64,000 nucleotides of DNA from Kordia antarctica. GTDB taxonomy: Bacteria; Bacteroidota; Bacteroidia; Flavobacteriales; Flavobacteriaceae. Positions 52,326-61,648 of this stretch are shown here, piece after piece. The notes beneath the pieces are model-generated. The model searched no databases. It saw nothing but the letters and a program-made list of their open reading frames with translations, and was not told where the DNA came from. The DNA lies in NCBI RefSeq assembly GCF_009901525.1, contig NZ_CP019288.1:3873501-3937500 (forward strand). The letters are read 5' to 3'. Positions within the stretch are counted from its first letter, which is position 1. Each line of letters starts with the position of its first letter. The translations under genes and the position numbers were made by a program.

Positions 52326-53291
52326 TTACTTACCGATATGAAACAAAGCATTCCCTTGATTCACAACCGCTTGGTGATTAATGCAAAACACAAAACCATC
52401 ATATGGCGCTTTCACTTCTTTGTGATACGTAGCAAACGGATTCGTTACCAAACCTAAGACATCGCCTTTTTTAATAGAGCATCCGTTGAGTACTTGCGGG
52501 ACAAACATTCCTGCGGTTGGTGCGCGCAACCATCTATGTGAAGTGAGTAAATGTGTTTCTTTTCGTTCAATTAATATTGGATCAATTTTGTCAATCATTT
52601 TCATAAATTTCATGACATTCAAAATACCTTGCACACCTTCTTTAATGGCGTATTCGTCAAAACGCATACTTTCGCCACCTTCATACACAATAATCGGAAT
52701 ATTCATATTAAATGCTGTTTCTCGAAACGATTTCTCAATCAATGAAGTTGCAAAATAAATTGGCGCATTAAAAATTTCGGCAAGCTTTTTACTTTCAGGC
52801 ATTTTTTCTGTGAAACGAATTTGCGGATGGTTATTTCGTTGCGAGCCACCAGTATGTAAATCAATTCCAAAATCGATTTGTGGCAAAATTTCATTCGTTA
52901 CATGATACGCAATTCTTGTGGCAAGCGAACCTCTATTTACACCAGGAAAACTTCTATTTACATCTTTTCCGTCAGGTACTTGTCGTGAAAAATGAATAAA
53001 TCCAAAAACATTTAATAATGGTAACACAATCACAGCACCACTTTTTATTTTATAACAGCCTTCAAATAACATTCTTCTGATAATTTCCACACCATTTATT
53101 TCATCGCCATGCAAACCACCTTGCACTAATAGCGTCGGACCTGGTTTTTCAGCGTTACAAACATAAATTGGGATTTCAATAAGTGTTCCTGTTGGCAAGC
53201 GATCAATCGGAATTTTAATCCATTTCGCTTCGCCAGGTTTTACCGTTTCTCCGTTTATTGTAATAATTTTATTTTCCGAATTTTCGAACAT
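52326..53291 (-). CDS. Succinylglutamate desuccinylase/aspartoacylase-type metallohydrolase
   Basis: 321 residues. Zinc ligands are visible: His and Glu in LLVQGGLHGDEINGVE (about 55-70) and His in FGIDLHTGG (about 145), with the Arg-containing loop DVNRSFPGVN typical of the family. The C-terminal part (about 260-320, APYDGFVFCINHQAVVNQGN) is a barrel-sandwich domain. It overlaps the upstream rimK-type gene by 23 bases, same strand, which suggests a joint role, as in RimB/RimK systems that trim or add amino acids to a peptide tail. The acyl substrate is not known. Confidence 0.9.
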   Translation of the reverse strand: MFENSENKIITINGETVKPGEAKWIKIPIDRLPTGTLIEIPIYVCNAEKPGPTLLVQGGLHGDEINGVEIIRRMLFEGCYKIKSGAVIVLPLLNVFGFIHFSRQVPDGKDVNRSFPGVNRGSLATRIAYHVTNEILPQIDFGIDLHTGGSQRNNHPQIRFTEKMPESKKLAEIFNAPIYFATSLIEKSFRETAFNMNIPIIVYEGGESMRFDEYAIKEGVQGILNVMKFMKMIDKIDPILIERKETHLLTSHRWLRAPTAGMFVPQVLNGCSIKKGDVLGLVTNPFATYHKEVKAPYDGFVFCINHQAVVNQGNALFHIGK

Positions 53292-54162
53292 TCTTTTCTA
53301 AGTATTTAATAATTTCTCCAGCAATATTCACTTTTGTATGCGATTCAATTCCTTCTAATCCCGCAGACGAATTGGCCTCAATCACCAAAGGTCCACGTTT
53401 GGAACGAATAATATCTACGCCGCAAACAGGCAAATCAAGTACTTTTGCTGTTTGAAGGGCAATCTTCTTTTCATAACCTGTCAGCGTTACCGATTCCGTT
53501 TTTCCGCCGCGATGCACATTGCTTCTAAAATCTTCATCTGTACTACTTCGCATCATGGAAGCCACAATTTTATTCCCAACAATATACACGCGAATATCTT
53601 GTCCGTTGGCTTCTTCAATAAATTCTTGCAGAATAATATTCACATTCATAGTATACAACGATTCAATGATCGATTTTGCAGATTTTTCACTTTCGGCAAT
53701 CATCACGCCCAATCCTTGCGTTCCTTCTTGTAGTTTAATTATTATTGGCGCGCCACCAAGCAATTCTATATGTTGTTTAATGTTTGAAGTATCTTTTGCA
53801 AACAACGTTTTCGGAATCGGAATGCGCTTTTGAGCCAATAGTTGCATCGTGCGCAATTTGTTTCGAGAACGAATAATTCCTGCCGATTTTGCCGTTGTAA
53901 ATGCGCCATTCATTTCAAACTGTTTCGCAATTGCCGCGCCATGTTGTGTCACGGAAGTTCCAATACGCGGAATAATAGCATCTACGCCGTTTGTAATGTT
54001 TTCGGGACCTGCATAAATTTGTGATTTGGCTTCATCACCAAGAATTACAGCACATTTTGTATGATCTATAATGCGGACATGATGTCCTTTTTTTGCGGCT
54101 TCGTGATAGAGTCTATTCGTGGAATAAATTCGAGCGTTGATGGAAAGAATATAAATATTCAT
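53269..54162 (-). CDS. rimK: RimK-type ATP-grasp ligase
   Basis: 297 residues with the three parts of an ATP-grasp ligase: the N-terminal ILSINARIYSTNRLYHEA, the lysine/glycine loop PIIIKLQEGTQGLGVMIAE (about 135-153), DIRVYIVGNKIVASMMR, and the C-terminal LPVCGVDIIRSKRGPLVIEA then NSSAGLEGIE (metal-binding Glu and Asn). RimK adds glutamate residues to the C-terminus of ribosomal protein S6 in E. coli; homologues act on other substrates. It is followed directly, with overlap, by an aspartoacylase-type gene. The target in this organism cannot be told from sequence. Confidence 0.9.
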   Translation of the reverse strand: MNIYILSINARIYSTNRLYHEAAKKGHHVRIIDHTKCAVILGDEAKSQIYAGPENITNGVDAIIPRIGTSVTQHGAAIAKQFEMNGAFTTAKSAGIIRSRNKLRTMQLLAQKRIPIPKTLFAKDTSNIKQHIELLGGAPIIIKLQEGTQGLGVMIAESEKSAKSIIESLYTMNVNIILQEFIEEANGQDIRVYIVGNKIVASMMRSSTDEDFRSNVHRGGKTESVTLTGYEKKIALQTAKVLDLPVCGVDIIRSKRGPLVIEANSSAGLEGIESHTKVNIAGEIIKYLEKNVRKFGK

Positions 54163-54398
54163 TGGTGCAGGTTGAAGTAATAATTCTTAAAAATAAGTAA
54201 ACTTTCTTAGTTTAAAAACGCATCTTGTATTAAAATACTGTAATTGCTTGATTTTTCACAATGATTGACACTTCTTTTACATTTTTTTCACAGTAGTTAG
54301 CTGAGATGAACTTAGTTTTACCAATAAATAAAGTTTACATTTCCTTTAAGGTCTTTTGAAATAAATTAAGTTCTTTCTAGGGATTTCATTCAATGATT

Positions 54399-54406
54399 TA
54401 TATTTG
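54399..54406 (+). promoter_or_regulatory. Promoter -7 box of the outer-membrane protein gene
   Basis: TATATTTG, exact TAnnTTTG match, 22 bases before the ATG at 54428. It overlaps an alternative upstream start at 54404, which argues for the later start. No -33 element at standard distance. Confidence 0.55.
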
Positions 54407-54427
54407 CAAATTAAACGAAACTACATT

Positions 54428-55660
54428 ATGCCAAAGTCTATATTATTAGTTGCACTAATGCTCATTTCTTCTCTTGCTGTTTCGCAGGAAAAGTTAAATG
54501 ATAATCTCAAAATTTTTCTCGATTGTAATAGATGCGATCACACATACATTAAACAAAATCTTAGCAATGTTCAGTTTGTAAGAGATCAAGGTCTTAGCGA
54601 TGTTCATTTATTCTTTTTAATACAGGCAAACGGAAGTGGTGGACGTTTATATGAAATTGATTTTATTGGTAAAAATCAGTTTGAAAAAATAAACTATAAG
54701 TTGAAATTTTCTACTAATACAGACATGACGAGTGATAACGTCCGAAATGAAATTCTAAAACATATAAAAATTGGTCTTGTTCGGTATTGGATAGAAAATG
54801 GAAACTTAGCTGGTGTAACAGTTACGGTTCCTAGCGCAGAAAACGAACCAGAAGTTGTTGAAAAAGACGCTTGGAACTTTTGGGTATTTCGATTGGGTGC
54901 AAATGGTAATTTTAATGGTGAAGAAACCAATAAATCTAGCAATTTAAATTTCAATGTTTCTGCCAAAAGAGTCACGGAGAAAAATAAATTTTCATTGAGA
55001 GCGAGTTTTGGCGAAAACAAATCGACCTTTACTTTTGACGGGTCTGATATTGTAGCAGTTAACAACAGTAAATCATTAAATGTAAGTGATGTTTTGAGTA
55101 TTAATAGTCACTGGTCTTATGGTATTTTTGGAAGTATTGGAACTTCAACTTATCGAAATTATAAGTTGTTTTGGCGATTGCGACCTGCAATAGAGTATAA
55201 TTTCTTTAAGTATGAACAATCTGCAAAAAAACAACTCATTCTATCGTATCGAAATGGATTGGTTTTTAACGATTATATAGAACGCTCTGTTTTTGGCGAG
55301 GACAAAGAACTCGTATTTGAGCATTCGTTATTATTAGGTGGAAGTATTCGTCAAGAATGGGGAAATATAAATGGAGAAGTATCTTTTAATCAGTACTTGC
55401 ATGACACGACACTAAATTCTCTAGGCTTTTATGTGGGCGCTAATGTTAGAGTATTTAAAGGATTCAATGTTAATATTGGCGGAAATTATAGAATTACTAG
55501 AAACCAAATCAATCTACCAGGTGGCGATGTATCACTTGAAGAGCTATTACTTCAACAACAACAACTACAATCAGGATACAACTATTGGGTTTCCATTGGC
55601 TTCAGTTACTCCTTTGGATCAATCTACAATTCTATTGTTAATCCTAGATTCAATTTTTAA
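54428..55660 (+). CDS. Probable outer-membrane beta-barrel protein (410 aa)
   Basis: The ATG at 54428 gives a clear signal peptide (MPKSILLVALMLISSLAVSQ); the upstream start at 54404 lies in the promoter. A short N-terminal domain with two Cys (DCNRCDHTYIKQ, about 25-36) is followed by a barrel-like region with alternating strands (FSLRASFGENKSTFTF, WSYGIFGSIGTSTYRN, VNIGGNYRITRNQ) and ends YWVSIGFSYSFGS-IYNSIVNPRFNF, a C-terminal aromatic typical of outer-membrane strands. A Gln-rich stretch (LEELLLQQQQLQSG) sits near the end. No specific family recognised. Single gene. Confidence 0.75.
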   Translation: MPKSILLVALMLISSLAVSQEKLNDNLKIFLDCNRCDHTYIKQNLSNVQFVRDQGLSDVHLFFLIQANGSGGRLYEIDFIGKNQFEKINYKLKFSTNTDMTSDNVRNEILKHIKIGLVRYWIENGNLAGVTVTVPSAENEPEVVEKDAWNFWVFRLGANGNFNGEETNKSSNLNFNVSAKRVTEKNKFSLRASFGENKSTFTFDGSDIVAVNNSKSLNVSDVLSINSHWSYGIFGSIGTSTYRNYKLFWRLRPAIEYNFFKYEQSAKKQLILSYRNGLVFNDYIERSVFGEDKELVFEHSLLLGGSIRQEWGNINGEVSFNQYLHDTTLNSLGFYVGANVRVFKGFNVNIGGNYRITRNQINLPGGDVSLEELLLQQQQLQSGYNYWVSIGFSYSFGSIYNSIVNPRFNF

Positions 55661-55700
55661 TTAAATCGATTCTAAATATACTTCAAAAGAATACCTAAAA

Positions 55701-55732
55701 TTTGTAGAGCTTCTAACGTAGCTGTATATTTG
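55701..55732 (+). promoter_or_regulatory. Promoter of the sdh operon
   Basis: TTTG (55701-55704), 20 bases, TATATTTG (55725-55732): a complete Bacteroidota promoter, 27 bases before the sdhC ATG, giving a leader of about 22 bases. One of the two best promoters in the window. Confidence 0.7.
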
Positions 55733-55759
55733 TATGACAAATAATTAATCAAAATTATA

Positions 55760-56452
55760 ATGAGCGGAATTTTAAATTCTTCGATTGGAAGAAAGTTTGC
55801 CATGGCACTTTCAGCACTCTTCCTAATGTTTTTCATCTTACAACACTTTGCAATCAATATTCTTTCTGTATTTAGTCCAAGCGCTTTCAATGAAGCGTCA
55901 CACTTTATGGGAACATTTTGGGCAGTACAATACTTGTTGCAACCCGTTTTAATTTTGGGTGTAATTTTTCACTTTGTGATGGGTTTTGTGTTAGAAATCA
56001 AAAATAGAAACGCACGAGAAGTGAGTTATGCGAAAAACAACGGAAGCGCAAATTCTTCTTGGACAAGTAGAAACATGATTTGGAGTGGAGGTTTTATCCT
56101 TGTATTCTTGGTCATTCACTTTATAGATTTTTGGATTCCAGAATTGAATGTCAAATTTATTAAAGGCGACATGTCAGGATTAATCAATCCAGATGTTGCA
56201 GATAGCGGATTTAGATATCATGAAGAATTAGTTCATAAATTTGAACCAATTTGGAGAGTTGCTTTATACTGTGTTGGATTTATATTCTTAGCATTACACT
56301 TATTACACGGATTTGGTTCAGCATTTCAATCAGTTGGAGCAAATAACAAATATACCAAAGCATTAAAAGGAGTTAGTAAAGTATATGCAATCGGAATTCC
56401 GGCAGGATTCATCTTTATTGCATTATTTCATCACTTCACTGGAACTCACTAA
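55760..56452 (+). CDS. sdhC: Succinate dehydrogenase cytochrome b subunit
   Basis: Membrane anchor of complex II that carries heme b and hands electrons to menaquinone. 230 residues with five membrane helices ([95 protein letters not shown]) and His ligands in QHF, FHF, IHF and LHLLHG. This fused five-helix form is typical of Bacteroidota fumarate reductase-type complex II. 14 bases upstream of sdhA. Strong promoter upstream. Confidence 0.96.
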   Translation: MSGILNSSIGRKFAMALSALFLMFFILQHFAINILSVFSPSAFNEASHFMGTFWAVQYLLQPVLILGVIFHFVMGFVLEIKNRNAREVSYAKNNGSANSSWTSRNMIWSGGFILVFLVIHFIDFWIPELNVKFIKGDMSGLINPDVADSGFRYHEELVHKFEPIWRVALYCVGFIFLALHLLHGFGSAFQSVGANNKYTKALKGVSKVYAIGIPAGFIFIALFHHFTGTH

Positions 56453-56466
56453 AAAATATCAGAACT

Positions 56467-58479
56467 ATGGCTTTAGATTCTAAAACACCAAAAGGTCCAA
56501 TTGCAGACAAATGGACTAATTATAAAAATCACATTGACTTAGTAAACCCAGCAAACAAACGTAATATTGATATTATCGTTGTTGGAACTGGATTGGCAGG
56601 TGGTTCTGCAGCAGCTACTTTAGCAGAGCTTGGATATAATGTAAAAGCATTCTGTTTTCAAGATTCTCCGCGTCGTGCGCACTCAATTGCAGCACAAGGA
56701 GGAATCAACGCTGCAAAAAATTATCAAGGAGACGGAGATTCAACATATAGATTATTTTATGATACCGTAAAAGGTGGCGATTATCGTTCGCGAGAAGCTA
56801 ATGTATATCGTTTGGCTGAGGTTTCTGCAAACATCATTGACCAATGTGTAGCACAAGGAGTTCCTTTTGCACGTGATTATGGAGGCTTGTTAGATAACCG
56901 TTCGTTTGGTGGCGTTTTGGTATCCAGAACATTTTATGCCGCAGGACAAACAGGACAACAATTATTACTTGGAGCGTATTCTGCTATGAACCGTCAAATT
57001 GGTCGTGGTAAAATCAAAATGTACAATCGTCATGAAATGTTAGACGTTGTTAAGGTTGATGGAAAAGCGCGTGGAATTATAACACGTAACCTTATTACTG
57101 GAGAAGTTGAACGTCATTCGGCACATGCTGTAGTTCTTGGAACTGGTGGTTATGGTAACGTATTCTTCTTATCCACAAACGCAATGGGAAGTAATGTAAC
57201 AGCAGCTTGGAAAGCACACAAACGTGGCGCATACTTTGCAAATCCTTGTTACACACAAATTCACCCAACATGTATTCCTGTTTCGGGAGATCATCAATCT
57301 AAATTAACATTGATGTCTGAGTCTTTACGGAATGATGGACGTATTTGGGTTCCAAAACACATGAAAGATGTGGAAGCTATAAAAGCAGGAACTTTAAAAC
57401 CTAAAGATTTAGCAGAAGCAGATAGAGATTATTACCTAGAACGTCGTTATCCAGCCTTTGGAAACTTAGTTCCTCGTGATGTAGCATCTCGTGCAGCAAA
57501 AGAACGTTGCGATGCTGGTTACGGAGTTAATGCAACTGGTGAAGCAGTATTTTTAGATTTTGCTTCCGCAATACAACGCTACGGAAAAGAAACTGCGCAT
57601 GTAAAAGGATTGGATGAAAATGATGCAGCTTTAGTTAAAAAATTAGGACAAGAAGTCGTAAAAAATAAATACGGAAACTTATTCCAAATGTATGAGAAGA
57701 TCGTAGATCAAGATCCATACAATACACCAATGATGATTTATCCAGCGGTTCACTATACAATGGGTGGAATTTGGGTGGATTATAACCTAATGACAACCGT
57801 TCCTGGTTTATATTGTATTGGTGAAGCAAACTTCTCCGATCACGGTGCAAACCGATTAGGAGCTTCTGCTTTAATGCAAGGTTTGGCAGATGGATATTTC
57901 GTATTGCCATATACAATTGGTGATTATTTATCCGATGATATTCGTACAGGAACAATTTCAACAGATTCAAAAGAATTTGAAGAAGCTGAAAAAGAAGTAA
58001 AAGAGAAACTAAACTTTTTTGTTACCAATGAAGGAAAACATTCTGTAGATTATTTCCATAAGAAATTAGGGAAAATCATGTGGAATAAAGTTGGAATGTC
58101 TCGTAATGCACAAGGATTAACAGAAGCTATTGCTGAAATAAAAGCACTTCGTGAGCAATTCTGGAAAGAAGTGAAAGTTCCTGGAACAAACGAAGAATAC
58201 AACGAAGAATTAGCAAAAGCTGGTCGTGTAGCAGATTTCTTAGAATTAGGAGAATTATTTGCTAAAGATGCTTTACAAAGAGAAGAATCTTGTGGAGGTC
58301 ACTTCAGAGAAGAATCCGTAGAACTAGATGGAGAACAAAAAGGAGAAGCAAAACGTAACGATAAAGACTTTGCGTATGTATCTGCTTGGGAATACAAAGG
58401 AGAACCTAGTGATGCAGTATTGCACAAAGAAGAATTAGAATTCAAGGATATTGAATTAAAACAAAGAAGTTATAAATAA
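56467..58479 (+). CDS. sdhA: Succinate dehydrogenase flavoprotein subunit
   Basis: 670 residues. Covalent FAD site and dinucleotide fold at the N-terminus ([20 protein letters not shown], with the flavin-linking [12 protein letters not shown], His near 76), substrate-binding HPTCIP and the catalytic [18 protein letters not shown] then GAVF-like VFLDFA, the NHGANRLGA-type end [15 protein letters not shown]. The C-terminal domain ends KQRSYK. Oxidises succinate to fumarate in the citric acid cycle. It is followed, instead of sdhB, by three genes of other type; no terminator is seen behind it. Confidence 0.97.
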   Translation: MALDSKTPKGPIADKWTNYKNHIDLVNPANKRNIDIIVVGTGLAGGSAAATLAELGYNVKAFCFQDSPRRAHSIAAQGGINAAKNYQGDGDSTYRLFYDTVKGGDYRSREANVYRLAEVSANIIDQCVAQGVPFARDYGGLLDNRSFGGVLVSRTFYAAGQTGQQLLLGAYSAMNRQIGRGKIKMYNRHEMLDVVKVDGKARGIITRNLITGEVERHSAHAVVLGTGGYGNVFFLSTNAMGSNVTAAWKAHKRGAYFANPCYTQIHPTCIPVSGDHQSKLTLMSESLRNDGRIWVPKHMKDVEAIKAGTLKPKDLAEADRDYYLERRYPAFGNLVPRDVASRAAKERCDAGYGVNATGEAVFLDFASAIQRYGKETAHVKGLDENDAALVKKLGQEVVKNKYGNLFQMYEKIVDQDPYNTPMMIYPAVHYTMGGIWVDYNLMTTVPGLYCIGEANFSDHGANRLGASALMQGLADGYFVLPYTIGDYLSDDIRTGTISTDSKEFEEAEKEVKEKLNFFVTNEGKHSVDYFHKKLGKIMWNKVGMSRNAQGLTEAIAEIKALREQFWKEVKVPGTNEEYNEELAKAGRVADFLELGELFAKDALQREESCGGHFREESVELDGEQKGEAKRNDKDFAYVSAWEYKGEPSDAVLHKEELEFKDIELKQRSYK

Positions 58480-58509
58480 CATATTCAACTAACTAAAACT
58501 AAAAATACG

Positions 58510-58869
58510 ATGAACAATCTTGTAAAATTAAAATTAAAAAGAATCGATCCTGTAAAATATGCAGTAGTAGCAACAATAGTATACCTTATACTTTTACTGA
58601 TTATCTATGTGCCAATAATACTATTATTATCATTAGTTGGTGGAGCTTCTGATCTGTCAGCAGGAGCTGCAGTATTAGGCGGAGGACTTTTTGCAATAAT
58701 ACTTATGGTAATTTTTGCTGGAATAATAGTTTTCATTATAACGCTTATTGCATGTGCAATTTTAAATTTCGTTTTAAGAAAAACAGGTGGTATAGATATT
58801 GATTTTGAACAAGCAGGTTTGGACATTTCTCAAATTGGTGGGACACAACAGCCTAAGTTAAATCAATAA
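58510..58869 (+). CDS. Small membrane protein, DUF3566-like layout (119 aa)
   Basis: N-terminal KLKLKRIDPVKYAVVAT, then two or three hydrophobic segments (VYLILLLIIYVPIILLLSLV; GGGLFAIILMVIFAGIIVFI; ITLIACAILNFVLRKTGG) and a short acidic tail (DIDFEQAGLDISQIG). The order (basic start with a DP motif, hydrophobic pair, NFVLRxTGGIDIDFE end) resembles DUF3566 proteins. Role unknown. It lies 30 bases after sdhA and 45 bases before the ATPase gene. Whether it belongs to the sdh operon or to the inserted module is open. Confidence 0.72.
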   Translation: MNNLVKLKLKRIDPVKYAVVATIVYLILLLIIYVPIILLLSLVGGASDLSAGAAVLGGGLFAIILMVIFAGIIVFIITLIACAILNFVLRKTGGIDIDFEQAGLDISQIGGTQQPKLNQ

Positions 58870-58914
58870 AAAATTGTTGTGAATTCAACGGCTCAATACT
58901 CGTAATCTACAAAG

Positions 58915-60165
58915 ATGAAAGAGAAGCTTATCATTAAAAACTTTGGTCCTATTAAATCTGTTGATTTAGATTTAGGAAAAATCAATGTGCTTATTGGTGA
59001 GCAAGCTACAGGAAAAAGTACCATTGCTAAGGTGTTGAGTATTTGTAGGTATTTTTCTTATATAGTAAATTATTCAATAGATATTGAAAGTCAACATATC
59101 TTTCATAACAACGAACAATTTTATAAAGGATTAAAAGATTGGGGAATTGATGAGTATCTTCAAGATGCATCTGAATTTTTTTATGAAAATGAATTGTATA
59201 CATTCGAATTTAAAAATAAATTAATTACAGAGTTTGAAACTGTAACTACAACAGATGATCTTAAAAAAGAATACTATCAAACAGAAACAAGAATACATTC
59301 AAACTCAACTAATTTCACGAAACTTTTAAATGAGCTAGAAAGCCTCAAAAAAGATGAAGAAGTAAGTGATAAAGTGTCAGAAACTGAAATTTTTTATGCA
59401 AGTGGATGGACTCCAAACGAGAATTTTTATAGATTAAATGTAAAAAAGGTAATGGATAACCCGCTATTCATTCCTGCAGAACGAGGTTTTCAGTCCGTAT
59501 CAGTTAGTAAAGACTCACTTCTGTCAACTGCAATATTAGATGAACTAGCTAAAATTAATAGAATAGTAAGAGAGTATCGGACAGACATAGAAATTAAACC
59601 TTTAAGCTTAATTTTTAGAAATGAAAATGGATTAAGTAAAGTAAAAAAGATAGACACTAATGATTTTCATTATTTACATACTGGCGCAAGCGGTTATCAA
59701 TCCACTATACCAACTTTCTTAGCTATAAAGTATTACAGTGAAATTGAAAAACGAAAAAGAACAATCACAGTTGAAGAACCTGAGCTTAATCTATTTCCCA
59801 AAACGCAAAAAAAATTAGTTGAATTCTTTATAGAATCAATTAATCAGTCTAATAATAAATTCATTTTACCAACGCATAGTCCATACATCTTAACAACATT
59901 AAGTAACTTGATTTATGCACATAAAGTTGGTACAACAGATAATGGAAAGTTTGAAAAAGAAGTAAATGAAATCATTTCAAAAAAAGCATGGATTGATGTA
60001 AATGATATTTCTGTCTACTTTTTAAACAATGGGCAAGCTAAAGATTTAGTAGATGTTAAAGAATGCTTAATCAACTTAGATGATTTAGATAATGTATCAG
60101 AAACTATTAATAGTGAATTTGATGAATTGTTGAACATCGAAATGAAAAGCATTTCAGATGAATAA
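58915..60165 (+). CDS. AAA/ABC-type ATPase of the OLD/RecF-like class, within the sdh operon
   Basis: 416 residues. Walker A GEQATGKST (28-36) follows LIIKNFGPIKSVDLDLGKIN, the start of an ATPase of the overcoming-lysogenization-defect/AAA_15 type. The middle (about 40-250) is helical and rich in Glu and Lys (coiled-coil-like). ABC-type signature region TGASGYQS (256-263), Walker B ITVEEPELNLF (284-294) and switch His in LPTHSPYIL (319-327). There is no TOPRIM tail. It overlaps the next gene by eight bases. Such ATPases pair with a nuclease in several anti-phage systems; by context this is a candidate defence ATPase. It interrupts sdhA-sdhB. Confidence 0.88.
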   Translation: MKEKLIIKNFGPIKSVDLDLGKINVLIGEQATGKSTIAKVLSICRYFSYIVNYSIDIESQHIFHNNEQFYKGLKDWGIDEYLQDASEFFYENELYTFEFKNKLITEFETVTTTDDLKKEYYQTETRIHSNSTNFTKLLNELESLKKDEEVSDKVSETEIFYASGWTPNENFYRLNVKKVMDNPLFIPAERGFQSVSVSKDSLLSTAILDELAKINRIVREYRTDIEIKPLSLIFRNENGLSKVKKIDTNDFHYLHTGASGYQSTIPTFLAIKYYSEIEKRKRTITVEEPELNLFPKTQKKLVEFFIESINQSNNKFILPTHSPYILTTLSNLIYAHKVGTTDNGKFEKEVNEIISKKAWIDVNDISVYFLNNGQAKDLVDVKECLINLDDLDNVSETINSEFDELLNIEMKSISDE

Positions 60166-60592
60166 AGAAATAATTGACAATTGCAAAGAAACAGTTACAG
60201 ATAGAAACATTGTTTTAAGAGAAAAGAAAAGTATTTATAGAGCAATAAACAGAACCAACGAAAGTATATTAATATATAAAGTAGATGGTTGTATTTACAA
60301 ACCAAGTAATATTGAAACAAGATGTGATTATTTATTAAATGCAAATCAAAAATTATACTTTATAGAACTAAAAGGTTCTAATGTTCAAAAAGGATTAAGG
60401 CAAGTATTGATTTCAATTAATAATTTAGTAAAACATCTCAATAATAGTTCTGTAAATGCAAGAATAATTACAACAAGAGGTACAAAACCAAAAAGGTTAA
60501 ATACTTATAAAGAGTACAGAGATTTAATAAAGCTAATAGGAAAAGAAGGTATTGTGTTAAGTAATTCTCCTTTTCAAGAACATATAACTTAA
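60158..60592 (+). CDS. Small PD-(D/E)XK-like nuclease candidate, partner of the ATPase
   Basis: 144 residues, not matched to a named family. The central segment [20 protein letters not shown] has the D-x12-E-x-K pattern (Asp57, Glu70, Lys72) of PD-(D/E)XK nucleases, followed by VQKGLRQVL (Gln82), which fits the alpha-helix carrying a conserved Gln in many such enzymes. A basic patch [15 protein letters not shown] follows at 107-121. It overlaps the ATPase stop codon by eight bases, so the two are translated together. No signal peptide. The nuclease call rests on motif spacing alone. It ends only 13 bases before sdhB. Confidence 0.7.
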   Translation: MNKEIIDNCKETVTDRNIVLREKKSIYRAINRTNESILIYKVDGCIYKPSNIETRCDYLLNANQKLYFIELKGSNVQKGLRQVLISINNLVKHLNNSSVNARIITTRGTKPKRLNTYKEYRDLIKLIGKEGIVLSNSPFQEHIT

Positions 60593-60605
60593 AAATAGCA
60601 AAGCT

Positions 60606-61355
60606 ATGAATTTAACGTTAAAAATTTGGCGTCAAAAAAACGCTAACGATAAAGGAAAAATGGTTGATTACAAAGTCAATGATATTTCTCCTGATATGTC
60701 TTTCCTTGAAATGTTAGATGTTTTAAACGAACAACTCATAAACAATGGAGGCGAAGAACCAGTAGCGTTCGATCACGATTGTCGTGAAGGAATCTGCGGA
60801 TCATGTTCACTTTATATCAATGGAGAAGCGCATGGACCAGATCGTGGAGTTACTACATGTCAATTACACATGCGTATGTTTAAAGATGGCGATACTATTT
60901 ACATAGAGCCATTCAGAGCAAAAGCATTTCCAGTAATCAAAGATTTAATTGTAGATAGAGGCTCTTTTGATCGTATTCAGCATGCGGGAGGATTTATTTC
61001 TGTAAATACCTCTGGGAATACCATTGATGCCAATGCAACTCCTGTAAACAAACACGATGCAGATACGGCTTTTGATGCCGCAACATGTATTGGTTGTGGA
61101 GCTTGTGTAGCAAGTTGTAAAAACTCTAGTGCAATGTTATTCGTTTCGGCAAAAGTATCGCAATTTGCATTATTGCCACAAGGACAAGTAGAAGCAACAG
61201 ATCGTGTATTAAATATGGTAAAACAGATGGACGACGAAGGATTCGGAAACTGTACCAACACTGGAGCTTGCGAAGTAGAATGCCCGAAAGGAATTTCGCT
61301 TGAAAATATTGCACGTATGAATCGTGAATACTTGTCAGCATCTTTCAAAGGATAA
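60606..61355 (+). CDS. sdhB: Succinate dehydrogenase iron-sulfur subunit
   Basis: 249 residues. Plant-ferredoxin-like [2Fe-2S] domain with [20 protein letters not shown] and TTCQLH (about 59-83), then [15 protein letters not shown] (about 162-176) and [15 protein letters not shown] (about 217-231) for the [4Fe-4S] and [3Fe-4S] clusters. Passes electrons from FAD to the quinone site. It is separated from sdhA by 2126 bases containing three other genes. It probably still depends on the sdh promoter, as none of its own was found just upstream. Confidence 0.97.
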   Translation: MNLTLKIWRQKNANDKGKMVDYKVNDISPDMSFLEMLDVLNEQLINNGGEEPVAFDHDCREGICGSCSLYINGEAHGPDRGVTTCQLHMRMFKDGDTIYIEPFRAKAFPVIKDLIVDRGSFDRIQHAGGFISVNTSGNTIDANATPVNKHDADTAFDAATCIGCGACVASCKNSSAMLFVSAKVSQFALLPQGQVEATDRVLNMVKQMDDEGFGNCTNTGACEVECPKGISLENIARMNREYLSASFKG

Positions 61356-61370
61356 CATACATTTACCCGT

Positions 61371-61565
61371 TGTGCATTTTAATTCAAAAGTATAATAAAG
61401 CGTCAGTTCGAGTGATTTTGAGGCACGAAAAATTTTACTTGTGTTGAGCTTGGTCGAAATATCGAGAACCTGTTTAGTGTAAAAAATTGCTATGCTCGAT
61501 ACAAATTTTACTCATTTTCAATCGTAAAATTCACTCGAATTGACGAATTTTATCAAAATGCATAA
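61371..61565. repeat. Dispersed repeat family A, longest complete copy
   Basis: Outer arms GCGTCAGTTCGAGTGATTTT (61400-61419) and AAAATTCACTCGAATTGACG (61525-61544) are inverted. Inner pairs include ATCGAGAACC with GCTCGAT, and the insert TTGAGCTTGGTCGAAAT repeats the core seen at 9319 and 39980. Another copy, truncated, is at 6828-6942. It starts 16 bases after sdhB. Confidence 0.8.
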
Positions 61566-61592
61566 AAGGGTTACATTTATAAAATTACACTT

Positions 61593-61623
61593 AAAATCCT
61601 GAGCAAATTGCTTGGGATTTTTT
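61593..61623 (+). terminator. Terminator after the sdh operon
   Basis: AAAATCCTGAGC (61593-61604) pairs with GCTTGGGATTTT (61610-61621) including two G-T pairs, loop AAATT, followed by a T run to 61623. It lies directly before the M28 peptidase gene, so it separates the two transcripts. Confidence 0.8.
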
Positions 61624-61648
61624 AATTAAATTGATCAAAAATAATCCC

